Position numbers and translations under genes: made by a program. Of a DNA stretch of 64,000 bases, positions 12,295-23,049 are shown one piece after another. The first letter of the stretch is position 1. Each line of letters opens with the position of its first letter. The notes under the pieces were generated by a model. That model was not told where the DNA came from. It did not search any database and worked only from the letters and a program-made list of their open reading frames with translations. This stretch comes from Stenocarpella maydis (lineage: Eukaryota; Ascomycota; Sordariomycetes; Diaporthales; Diaporthaceae), in assembly GCA_002270565.1 (NCBI GenBank), contig NQMI01000001.1, forward strand, positions 1,353,618-1,417,617, in the 5' to 3' direction.

Positions 12295-12516
12295 TGTGGT
12301 TCGAAATTGCAGACATCGGACGGAGACATGAGGGGCCCGAGGAGTGTAGCTATTCCTCATGGTGGCAGTTGCACAAGGTATCATCGACCGTCATCCTTGG
12401 CGGGGGCAAGTTGTATCATGGTAAAGAGGCACTAGAGCCCCGTCTCTGATTGAGTAATCGGCTTTGCGACCTCGATAGAAAGGTTGTTGGAATCGTATCT
12501 CCTCTATTGCCCATAT

Positions 12517-13725
12517 TCACCACCACTTCTCGTAGAGAACCCTATGGGGCTCTAAGCCATGTCCATCCGGCGAAGTCAACTTCTGGACAAACTCATCAGT
12601 CATTGTAGGCAGCCCACAGACGTAGACTGCACAAAATCTCCTGTCATCGCCAATAGCCTCGGTGATGTCCTGGATTGTGATGCGCCGCCGCTTAAACGGG
12701 ATACTTTGGATTCCGTCGCCGTTCACCTCCCCTGCCGAACCTCCACCGTCCCCTCCCTCCCCGGGTGTCAGGAACAGCTCCAGCCGTCCCCTGAGTGCTG
12801 AGCCGCCGCCGCCGCCAAAGAGCCCCGCCAGCCGCTCAAGGAAGAGGATCTTGGAGGCGTCGCGCTGGCCCTCGCCCGGGTCCCGCGTCGAGTAGAGGAA
12901 CTCAACCGTGTGCCGCGGGTCGGGCCGCTCGGCGAGGTGGCTTGCGATGCTCATCAGGGGGTTTATGCCGACGCCGCCTGCTACGAAGATGATCTTGCGG
13001 AGGGTCTTTGCGATGGTGCGTCATGTGGTGTTAGCGTACTTGGACCTTTACTTTTTCTTCTTCTTCTTCTTCTTCTTCTTTCCCCGCCTCTTTCTCTCGT
13101 TGCCAGGAATGGCGGTGTCGGGGGAGGGGGGGGGCACAGGTTAGATGAGGAACTCGCGCACTCACCATCGGCTGGACCCCGGGCGGAGGCCAGACGAAGC
13201 TGCCGCCCACGCGGACGCGCAGCTCCGACGAGAGGATCTCGCTGGCGGGCCGCCAGAGGTAATGGGCCGGCGGGTTGTCGGGCGACTTTTGCACGGCGAG
13301 CTCGAGGTAGGGCTCCTCGTGCTCGTGCTCCTGCACGGGCGTCGGCGGCTTCTTCCTCTGGGCCTTTGAGGGCGCCGAGGTGATGGTGAAGCCGCCTGGC
13401 TTGCTTATTCCCGGCACGAAGACGTCGAGCCACTGGCCTGGGAGGAACTGGCGGTTGTGGGGTTAGCTAAAGACATGGGAGGTGGTGGTGCAGACACGGC
13501 TTACCCTGATGCTTCCCTCGGACGGCGGGATGGCCAAGCGGAAGGTGCGGATCGAGGGATTGACCTCGTGGGTGTGCTTGAGGATGACGGTGTGGAGCGA
13601 CTATTGTGGACGCGAGCAGCACGTCAGCAGGTGTGATGTATAATTGAGGCTTTGGAGCAGCACTTGTTCCGTACCGGGTCGCGAGGCTCGGTCGCCGTCC
13701 GCTCGGAGTGGCCTGGCTTCGCCAT
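12517..13725 (-). CDS. OXNAD1-like FAD/NAD(P)-binding oxidoreductase
   Basis: Flavodoxin-reductase-type protein related to the oxidoreductase NAD-binding domain-containing protein 1 family. Four exons, all phase 0: 13725-13675, 13600-13505, 13447-13166 and 13005-12517, 305 residues. The FAD part has FLPGQWLDVFVPG and GGFTITSAP. The NAD part has IIFVAGGVGINPLMSI, and the C-terminal YVCGLPTMTDEF is a typical reductase CGP-type motif. The start chosen is MAKPGHSERTA, which matches the short N terminus of the family. Intron 3 contains a CTT trinucleotide run (about 13050-13081) and a G run. Electron donor and acceptor cannot be told from sequence. Confidence 0.85.
13050..13081. repeat. CTT/AAG trinucleotide microsatellite
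   Basis: About ten CTT units inside intron 3 of the OXNAD1-like gene. Confidence 0.8.
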
Positions 13726-13830
13726 GGCGGTGGTGGTGTTGTTGCAGACACAGCGGGACGTATGCTGCAGGCTTGTGGGGGCCCCTCGAAAACGAGGCAG
13801 GTTGGAAACCTTCAGCTTGGAAATGATCAT

Positions 13831-13872
13831 GCGGGGGGGGNNNNNNNNNNNNNNNNNNNGGGGGGGGGGGGG
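13831..13872. other. Assembly gap of 19 N inside a poly-G run
   Basis: N at 13841-13859, flanked by uninterrupted G on both sides. The gap is most likely a sequencing failure in a long G tract, and its true length is unknown. It lies just upstream of the OXNAD1-like gene. Confidence 0.9.
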
Positions 13873-14639
13873 CGCTCAGGTTCAACGCTCACTCAGACTG
13901 GCGTCGAAGACCAGGCCTGGGTGAAGTTGGGAGTTTGTGTTGTTCGGCTCGACGCATTGGCTGGCCAAGACTTGTGGGAAAAGCTGCCTGTCGCCGATGT
14001 CATGTTTGGGGCTGCAGGCTGGATGGAGCACTCGTTGATGCCACTCAATTCAACGCGCTAGGTATAAATCATGCAGCCCCTCTAAGGATCAATTGTAAGT
14101 GCAGGTGAGGTTCATTTGATCCAGGATCTCACCACTGAGAAGGGCGTGAAATCATATGCAGATGCGCCACAAATTCCACGATGCCTCGATGTATATATAT
14201 GGAAGACCAGGGCATTACAAGCAGGTACATGATGTGCATAGTGTAGTGAGTGGGCGGATAACGTTAAATAGGTTGGTTACCCAGCTCTGTGAGCCCATGC
14301 TGAGTGGAGGGAATACAGTACGGTCGACCAAGGTCTGCCTGAGATCCTCTCACACACAGTGATAGCTTGATTTATTTTGTTCGTATTTAACTATGCAGGG
14401 ATGACAGAGTCTTCTGTCTTTTGCCCCTGAGCGGAGCGGCGATATTAAAAACGGAACACAACACCCAACATATAAACATCCATGTGCCCCCCCCCCTAAC
14501 TACCCCCCCACCTCGGTCCCTTCACTAACAGAAAAACAACGTCAATCCTCCACGATGCTCAAGTTAACTTTCCATAAAACACCACAGCCTCCAGACACCC
14601 ACACGAATCTCCCTCCACTCCGACACTGAGGCTCGTCTA
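13873..14639. other. Intergenic, nothing recognised
   Basis: Lies between the 5' end of the OXNAD1-like gene and the 3' end of the zinc-finger gene. C-rich runs are at about 14487-14510. No credible coding. Confidence 0.4.
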
Positions 14640-15796
14640 TCACTCGCCAGCAGTCTCGCATCCCAGAGTCTCGGAGCTCCCAGTCCCGGATCCCGAGTCG
14701 TGTCCCTCTGAGGCGGAGCCAGTGGACCGGGACGCCTGCCACCAATTCTCCACGGGCAGAGAGTCGCATATCGACCCGTCTGCACGCTCGAACCTCGTTC
14801 TGGGCTCAGCCGCCGCCGGCTCAGCTGCCGGGTGCGCCTTCGCCCTGTGGTGCCAGAGATTGTCCTTGCGCGTCAGCCAGCAGAGACATGTCTCGCACTG
14901 GAATCTCTTCCACGCGCGGCCGCCGTCTTCCATCAGGAGCCCGTGGACGTTCTCCACGTGCCTCTTGAGGTGGTCGATGCGGCCGAACCTCTTGGGGTCC
15001 GTCGAGGGAGGGCACATGGAACACAGCAGGCTCTTCCCTCCTCTAACCCTCTTGGGCTTGCCCTTCGCGACGCTTGCCTTGGTGTCGGCCTCCGAGGCGG
15101 CCTCCTCCTCCTCCTCCCTCCCCTCCTCCTCCTCATCCCTCTCCTCCTTGCTCTGTGCCCTCTTGCGCTTCTCCCCAGGCCGCGGGTGCGGCTGGGGCTC
15201 CGGCTGGGGCTCCGGCTGAGGCTGGGGCCGGGGCCTGCTACTCGGCAGCGGGTGACGTGCACTGCGCGAGTTGATCGGCGTGAAGGAAGTAAGGAGCCTA
15301 GCATGGCCCTGGCCTTCGCCAACCCTTCCTGCTGCCCCTTCCCCTGCCCCTGCTCGGGCATAACCAGCTCGGGAGCCTTCTGGGCAGGATCACCACCAGG
15401 CGCTGCTTCCCCAGGAGACCGAGGGGCGGGTGGCCCCTGGTCCTGCTGGCGCCGGACTGCTTGGGCGGCGCTACGAGCCATGCTATAGAGATGATTCCGA
15501 GCCTCTACGAGAATTTCCAACTCGTATTTCATCTTGTCCAGCTCTCGTCGGGTTTCGTGAATCTCTTTTAGTAGTGCCTCTCGTCTTTCCGACGACTCGT
15601 CTTGTGGCGTCCCGGGTTCATCCCGGGGCTCCTGCCCTGCCGTCATCGCCGCCTGTTCTGGGGCAGCGGCCAGTCTGGTGTGAGGTGCCATCTCACACAA
15701 TGTGTCAGCAGCGAACACCTCCTCTCGCGAATAGCCTCGGTTGGGTGATGGATGGCTCTTCAAACTGTTCTGGTGCTGGCTTGTCAATCCGCTCAT
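14640..15796 (-). CDS. C2H2 zinc-finger protein
   Basis: Probable DNA-binding protein. Two exons, 15796-15324 and 15261-14640, give 364 residues. Without the intron the zinc-finger frame is cut off from the start. The donor is the rare GTTGGC and the acceptor CGCAG, and the phases match exactly. Residues about 70-110 form a predicted coiled coil rich in Glu/Lys/Leu. After it come a P-E-P-Q repeat, a long acidic Glu run and a basic KGKPKR patch. At the C-terminal side are two zinc-finger-like units: CSMCPP...RFGRIDHLKRHVENVH and CETC...RKDNLWHHRAKAH. The first has a longer Cys-His loop than the classic consensus. The target is unknown. Confidence 0.72.
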
Positions 15797-17733
15797 TGCT
15801 GTCTTGAGAGAATGGACGTGAATAACTTTAGAAGGTAGGGTTGAGTGATAGCACGAAGTGAGTGCTGTAGACTGGAAAGAGCAGACTTGAGTCTTGGTAT
15901 CACTGCAAGTCTGGATGTGGTGTCCTGGAGTCTGATTGCGGGCGCCTTTCAGGAAGTGCTCTTTTTGATTCTCGATATAGTCAGGTCTGACGAGCGAGAT
16001 GTCTCAGTCTGAGTATACCGGTAGTTTCCCTGATCTTGTCTTGAGGTGTAAACCAGTGTAGTCCGCGATGAGTGTATGGTGTGTTTGCTTATGTGATATC
16101 AGAGATTCACGTTTGTGGTCTGCCTGTTATTCTCTAGAAGGGGGTCTGTGGGTTTCCAGAGGATAAATCGAGGTTGAATAAGGTATTCGAACAGTTCAAG
16201 AAACCATAGTTTTATCGCATTTCCCGAACAATATTTGTGAAGGAACTGCCCTTTTATATTGCTTGGATAGCAAGTCAGATATTTGTTTTCTGGCAATTTT
16301 TAAGCCGCCGTGTATGGGGTCAAAAGATTTACAAGCAATTTTCCCAGGTAGCCTGGGCCGGAGGCTGTTAGAACACTCCTGGCTCTGGATATTGGATGTT
16401 TTTCACTACAGGTTCCGCTATATTGCCTAATAAGCGCCCTGCACCGGTGCCCCAGGGGTCCTGGAAGACGAGTATTTCCAGCAATAAATAGACATAGTTG
16501 CTCAAAATGACCTCGTGAAGGAAGGGAAGCTCCCTGAACCCAAGAGTACTTTGCTCCTGGTATTAGTGCTCTCCAAGGAGCTCAACAATGTCAGTGGAAA
16601 ACCTTAGTCCTGGCGCCGTCGCAACAGCCGTTGCTAGGAATGGCGCTAAAGTGATGCCAGGGGCATAATTCGAGCATCCATGACGAGAATTAAAGCAAAG
16701 AAACAATTTGTTAAGTCCTATAAATATATTTTCCCCCTCTAAAGCCGATACGTCTTCATGTTTAGGTTTAGAGCTTACATGTAGTCGTTCAAGGTACCTA
16801 GGTAACCTCTGATGAGCAAGGACACTTGAACTACCCTCGGTATGCCAATGCTACAACAGACATCCAAATTGTCCAAGAATATATGCACCTTCCTCTATCT
16901 AGATAACAGTATGTTTGTCACAGTTAGTTCCCATAACACGTCCCTAGGTAGACTTATCTGTGTACCTAGGTATGCAGGCAGCAGATGATCACCTAGGCAG
17001 GTACTACCTGGTGTGTCGGCTACTTAAGTATAACAGCTATATGCTGATATCCACCTGCTATTTAGGTGCCTTGTGTAGCTCCATGACGGTCACTAAACCG
17101 CACAGCTACTGTCGCGAAAATAGACCACTGTGCTATAAGAGCAAAAGTGTGCTGCACACCGTGCATAGTATCCCTAGCCTTATATCGTGACAGCTACCCC
17201 GGCTAGTTTCCGTCTGTTTGAAGGCTACGCAACAACATCGCCAGCCGAGCAACGCAACTGGCCAACAGACGGTGCATGACATGCTCTGCGTGAAGCAGGA
17301 CTTGGATACCCAGGTACTTATTGGGGTCTGTGGAGGTACTTGACGTGATCATTAACAAGGATTGAGCTTCTCAAATAACGCGGTCTTATACAGGAATAAG
17401 AATATTTATATAAAAGAGAACGGATAACGTACAGAGCACTAATAATTGAGCTGCCACAGCGCTAAAGGGTAGTGTAGGTTTTGGAAAGAGCACCTTGGTG
17501 CCCCCGGATGCTTATAATGAGAAATTTCGTATGGTAGCCTCACGGGAGGTTGCTCCTCCCGGATACAGCAAATACCATCCGGGTCTGGTCCTTAATAACC
17601 CTTAATTATTGAGTAGCTATCAGAACTATTACAGCTACCGAGATAACTGGGCGATAAGGGCAATAACCTTAAGGGCAGCAATGGCAACAAGAGCGACGAG
17701 GGTAACAAACAAGGGCGATAAGGGTAATTAGCA
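15797..17733. other. Gene-poor region with TACCTAGGTA palindromes and a degenerate GGGCGATAA-type repeat
   Basis: No gene supported. The 10-bp palindrome TACCTAGGTA occurs at 16795-16804 and 16963-16972, with partial copies at 16943 and 16991. From about 17640 to 17733 there is a degenerate tandem repeat built on GGGCGATAA / GGGCAATAA-like units. It directly follows the truncated kinase remnant. Confidence 0.5.
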
Positions 17734-17936
17734 CTATGCAAGCCATATAGTTGAGAATGATCCATGGCCAAGTTTGTGACCGCTACGATATGGTTTTTCA
17801 GAGCGCTTACGACCTCGCCGACGGTGACAGGGTAAAAGGGTGGCCCAGTGGCATCGGTAACATCATCCTCATCATCCTCGGGGACATAGTCACCCCAGTC
17901 GATGTATGTTTGGGTTTTGCCGGCTAGTTGCGCCAT
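17734..17936 (-). pseudogene. Truncated, frameshifted SRPK-like protein kinase remnant
   Basis: The minus-strand frame from 17936 opens with a short N terminus (MAQLAGKTQTYIDWGDYVPE), then an acidic stretch and GPPFYPVTVGEVV, the usual approach to an SRPK-like kinase domain. The frame then breaks within an A run at about 17791-17800. In the next frame KLGHGSFSTIWLA is readable, which is the glycine-rich ATP loop, followed at once by TAG (17734-17736). Nothing of the catalytic lobe follows; repeat-like sequence takes over. So only the first 65 or so residues of a kinase survive, with a frameshift and a 3' truncation. Confidence 0.65.
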
Positions 17937-18425
17937 CTTTGTACTTGTCCAGCCTTCGTTCTAAGTCTCTAGTTCGAACTGGGCGTGAGCAGCTGCGTTA
18001 TTGCCTCGAGGGTGTCATGTACCTACGTAGTCAAGTGCTGGGCCTGGCAGCTGCAGCTCAAATGTCGACAAACAACAAAGATGACGCATGCGAGGCAGAA
18101 GCAGCGGCCTAGATCCCCAACTATTATATGTATCGTGTTGTTCACTGTGACTTGCACAATCACTGTAGTAATCACTGGTCCATGTTGCCATATACTTTTT
18201 GGGTTACTTGGACCTTAGATGTGCCGTCATCGGGGCTTGCTTCAGACTTCTTCTGTCGATAGCCTCAATACTCTCCTATGCTATTATATTCCACACAAAC
18301 ACAACCTCGCATGCCCTGCGAACTATGGAAAACTGGCATTTCTCTCTCGTTGGCCACGATATGGAACAAGAATCAGACGTACTGGGGCTTCATGGCTTCC
18401 TCGGCGCCGGCTCTTGAGTCATTCT

Positions 18426-20107
18426 CTAGAGTAAGTGGCTCTTCCTGACGGACAGCTGATGACTTCCGACATCCCGCTTTGTCATCTGGGGAAGGCTCGT
18501 GAGACCGGGTCCGATATGTGCAGTGGGTACTTCGGTCCGCATTGATAAGAGGAGACTCCCACGATCAGACCCAGATACTGTGATACGCCCAGTCCGTACG
18601 ACCTCATTGTGCAGTGAAACGAGCTCCGTACGTTTAATCTTGCCTGCCAAGTGTGTTGACCTATCCGCGCTTGTCAAGATGACTTTCAAAGGGATGCGTT
18701 CACCAGACTCGCAGCCAACAAAGCTGTACAGAGCTTCGAATATATCGCTGAGATCTTTTCAGCCAGATTCCCTATGTACTCCTCTCAAACTCGCACACAT
18801 TGTCCATGACGAAAACAACGACGCTTGACTGGCCTAGGCGGCGCAGAAGTGATTTGACGATTTCGCAGATGGCACCTAAATCGTTCTTCTCGGCCTTCAA
18901 CATCGCTTGCAAGACAAAGGGGCGCAGCATCCCCGGTGTCGTTGCAATGTGCTAGCAACTGACCAGCAAGGCTTTTTGCAAGTCCCAGGGGGCCGTTGAA
19001 GTCCCTTCCCATTCTCGTACGAAGGCCGCAGAAGATGTGGACGGCTGCCACGGACGGAGACTGATTCAGCGCAGCAATAAAGGATGCGCACCAGACTGAC
19101 AAAGGGCCAGTGCTACCTATCCCATCGCCTCGGCAGTGGCCGTCAATCATTAATAGTGCCGGGGGCTCTCGTGCCAGGAAGTCCTTGAACTGGCCGTGTG
19201 ACATTATCAATCCTGCACGGTCGTGTCCTTCTGGGTGAATAGAATGACTCTTGCGGAGAATTGTCTTCAAATCCTCTTCTGCATCAAGAGAAGCGTTGGC
19301 GCTATTCAAGACGATAGCCAGTCTCTGCTTATCAACGATCACAGACGAACAGGCAAGGCCTTCGCCTCCGGGGTAGACAGGAAAGCGCAGGCCGTAACCT
19401 CAATGCGTAGGTGTTAGTGTCTAGTAAAATGTAATTACAGCTTTTAAAAGGATAGGAAGGATCTTTGCCTACATTTGGCATGCTGTTTTTCGCACATGAT
19501 GTTGTATAATCCGGTCTGCATTGCTGCGACCATTTGTGCTGGTATCATCATCTATGATAATCTCGTCCTCGAGTATATTCGGACACGAACTTTGTATTGT
19601 CTGTTGCTCTTCGACTCGGCTGAGGCGGTATTGGATGTCTACCAGCATAGAAGTGATCAGATGAATCGACTTTCTTATAGCCTTGGTCTCACCAAGACCG
19701 GCTAGACCTGTTTTCTGGATGTCTGCAAGTCTTTGGTGATATAGTTGCCCGGACAGGAGAGAGATATTTTTGCAGGCTCTATCAACATTTGAGCCGATTC
19801 TGTCAACTGCCTTCGGACCCAACATTGGCCAAGCATCATGAGGTCGAGACTGCGGACCTTGCGGAGGACTCTGGAGCTGCGCCAACTGCGATGGGGCCGC
19901 AACAGGAGCCAGAACCAACAAAACTGCAAAATGCAGAAGCTGGAGCCCCCCGTGACGCAATTCCAGGATTTCGTGTAGTCTTGGAAATATCGATCTCGGT
20001 ATAAATGAGATTACACGCATGTTCCAAACCGCGTTTCTTGAAAACTCGAGTGCCACGAGCGGTAACAATGAAGAGAAGCAATTGGACACGTCGATTTCTC
20101 CGTACAA
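18426..20107 (-). pseudogene. Decayed NLR-like NTPase-domain gene
   Basis: Minus-strand fragments of a fungal NLR-like protein in several frames. The N-terminal part (20107-19469) has an alpha-helical stretch (ISLLSGQLYHQRLADIQ; LVDIQYRLSRVEEQQ). After an unresolved intron the core (about 19390-18900) reads PALLMIDGHCRGDG, then VAAVHIFCGL and LAKSLAGQLLAHC. This is the layout of an NTPase core whose Walker A is absent. The frame then shifts at about 18910-18920, where a second frame continues with LRRLGQSSVVVFVMDNVCEFE (Walker B position). It hits TAG near 18805, and a third frame gives VILTSADRSTHLAG (sensor position). At least two frameshifts and a stop make it a pseudogene. Its 5' end points at the decayed AAA gene next door, the same head-to-head order as at 54.7-63.2 kb. 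Confidence 0.6.
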
Positions 20108-20537
20108 TTACCGAGTGTTGGCGGAACTGCGCGATACGAGCTATAAGACACGAAAAGATATCAGGTGGTGGGATATGCTTTTAATCATTTAAGCAAATAA
20201 GTGCAACCACAGACAATTCAAGGAACATACAAGATCTCAACCAAAACACGTCCTGGATTTATTATTAGGATGAGATAACAGCATGGAACGCTCGATTCCA
20301 GAATATTGATCATTCGGGCCCAGTATCCGAATCAGATGGAAGTGATGGTCAAGGGGAACTATCTCAACCAAAAGATGAAGAACAGAAATTGATCGATAGG
20401 ATCAGGATCAACTCAAGCTTCGTCACCAAACAGCTTCGCGATATCGGGAAAAAAGATGTAGCACTATTCTCAAATTAGTAGATGGAGGAATTACGTTCCT
20501 ACGTCCATTTGCGTTCCTACTTCACCACCACCAAGCC

Positions 20538-22168
20538 ATGTACATGAGGCTGCGGAGTCTTCAAGACAAACACAGCAAGACAGGTGGAAGTGTTACCAAA
20601 GAACGTGAAGACTGCCCAGAACCGATTAATCAGTTATTGGAAGAACTACGTTGCTACGTCGAATTTGTGGACGAGCATTTGAGTCCGGATTTTGACCGAT
20701 TCAGGTATCTCAAGCAAGCCATTGGCGTGGACGAAAAGATCCGGTTCGAAGACACATGGTACCTTTTTTACCCAGGGCAACTCATATCCATGGAAAATAC
20801 TGAGAGAACAGAAGCGAGCCCTTCCAGGTCTCACTCAGTGTTCCAGGAAATTGCGCGGGTCTACGGCGTCAGCCACCCAAAACACAGAGCTGAGATGGGC
20901 AACTGGCATGTTTCCGAAGATGATGGTTATGACAGCGAAGAGTGCAGATGGCCTGTCCATTGTCACAACCTCGATTCCGATGGAGAGGGATTCGGGTGTA
21001 CGACCCGAGTGGTTCCCCTAAGAAAGTTGGAAGGGCGAGAAACGGATCATAGACATGGAATGTGTCCCTCCAAGATGCTTCCAGGATCATGGAGCTGTTT
21101 TGAGTAGAGCAATCGCAGATGGGAAGGCCCTTATCAACTTACATTCGCAGCGATTCGGCTTCTACAGTGGCTGGACCCTCACCCACGACCCCTTTGGCGA
21201 GCGCTTGCTTGACGTGGAGAAGAGAATGGTCTCGAACTCCGCACATCTTGAAAGCGAAATCTTTGTCGACTATCATGAGACCTTCAACACATATCCTTGG
21301 TGGAAGCCTTTCTTAAATGGAACCATCATAGATAGGAAGGGCTCTGCAACGCGACATTCACCCACGGCACAGAGTTCGATTCTATGGGACGACTCGAAAG
21401 ATCCGGTAGAACCAGTCGAGGTTGTCGACAGAATCGCCATTTCTGACTGCGCGACATTCATTCAGTACGCGAGATACCGCAAGCTAGATCCGTTCCTGGA
21501 ATCTCCACAAGCAAGATTGTCGACCGAGGAAGATCAAGCAATTCTCCTTAGGATGTTCTTTGCCTACAGCGTCTGGGATCGCATGGTCGTTCAGCTGGAC
21601 GTCGGATTCCTTGATAGAAGGGAGCAACAGGAAAACCATGAAGCATTTGATTTGCTGCAAATTGAGGAAAACCACAAAAGGCTCATCAAGTCCCTGGTCC
21701 AGTTACACTTTAGGAAGAAAGACGCTGAGCGCAAAGCTAAGATCGAGATGGACACTCAAGATATCATCCGTGGGAAGGGAAAGGGAGTTATGATTCTGCT
21801 CTATGGGGCGCCGGGTGTTGGCAAGACCGCGACTGCTAAGGCTGTAGCACAGAAGTGGAACAAGCCTCTCTTCCCCCATCACGTGTGGTGATCTCGGCAT
21901 TAATGCTGAGGCTGCTGAAAGGTCTCTGAATAATATCTTTCACTTGGCGCATCTATGGGATTGCATTTTGCTGCTAGATGAGGCAGATGTGTTTATCACA
22001 CAAACCCTTTAGGAAGAGACGAGACTTGCAGAGAAATGCCTTGGTGTCTGGTGATATTGAAAGCTACTCGAACCATGTACTGGCGGAGATAAAACTAAAT
22101 TTTGTGCAGTTTTCCTTTGCATGCTGAAGTACTATAATGGCATCATGGTCTGTATGAGGTTGAGGCTG
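20538..22168 (+). pseudogene. Decayed, 3'-truncated AAA ATPase with DUF7025 region
   Basis: Paralogue of the AAA gene at 58-63 kb. The DUF7025 part starts near 20540 (CYVEFVDEHLSPDFDRF, RFEDTWYLFYPGQLI). A frameshift at about 21040 moves reading to the 21055-21891 frame, which carries the rest of DUF7025 and the Walker A motif GAPGVGKTATAKA. A C-run frameshift at about 21875 and another at about 22008 interrupt the core. Across them the Walker B line CILLLDEADVF and KRRDLQRNALVS are readable. After an intron at the same place as in the near-intact gene, FLCMLKYYNGI is followed by loss of homology. Sensor 1, arginine finger and C-terminal helices are missing. The intron just before Walker A in the near-intact gene is absent here. 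Confidence 0.78.
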
Positions 22169-23049
22169 AACATTTGAAGTGAGAGGCCTGGCAATACCAT
22201 TATAGCATGGCCTTGGCTTTTGGCGGACCGCAGAGACTTCGGGAGAGTCACGACGGTTAACGAAGGGCTTCCAGCAGTAAAAGTGTAAAATTCCGAGTGA
22301 ATGTTTCGCTATATATTAAATATGTTGGTAAGATAATCCATGCGAAGCAAGTTGGACCAACCGACAGCCCAGCCAGCCGTCCATGAATGCAAATGACCAG
22401 ATAATCCATACGTCCTTTTCCCGCCCTTGATCCTCCAGGCTTCATTTTCTTCGCGACCATGTTACCTCCATCAAAAATTACTTTTCCAGTACCCAAACCA
22501 AACCTATCGTTCAGAAATAAACGCGAAAAGTGCAACAAAAATAGCAACAGCCATCAGCCTAGCTAGATCCCGAGACAAATAAACAAATGAAAAGGTAGAG
22601 GGGAATTTAGAAAGTGAAGGTGAAAGAGAGAAAATAAAAGTTGGGAGGCCATACGGCCTAGAAGACATCGAGATCGTATTTCACTTCCAGTCATATTACC
22701 CGCAACCATTCACCATCCACCATCCACCACGCTCGCGTGCCACGCCCACTAATCCTTGCCCTCAGAAGGTATCATAGTACTCTTGCTTCCCTTCCACAAG
22801 TCCACCAACGGAAACGAGTCCGGAGTCGACACGGCCGTGGCCATCATTCCGCACGGGCCGCATTGTCCTCAGTCGGAACTTCTCCCCTTGCTCAATCCTC
22901 CAGCGCCCGGTGCCCTCCAACACTCAATAACAAACAACGAAGAACCGTACAGTCACGAATGGGCGTTTGATAGTCAGCAGCAAAAGGGTATTAGATAACA
23001 GACCACCGCCCACGGCACGCTCGCATCTGGCGACGGCTGTGGACGCTCC
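22169..23049. other. Intergenic, nothing recognised
   Basis: Lies between the truncated AAA remnant and the 3' end of glycogenin. Moderately AT-rich to 22.7 kb, with no coding features. Confidence 0.4.

Noticed and set aside
14832..15488. 218-codon plus-strand ORF
   Set aside because: Antisense to the zinc-finger gene; Leu/Pro runs come from the complement of its Glu and P-E-P-Q repeats.
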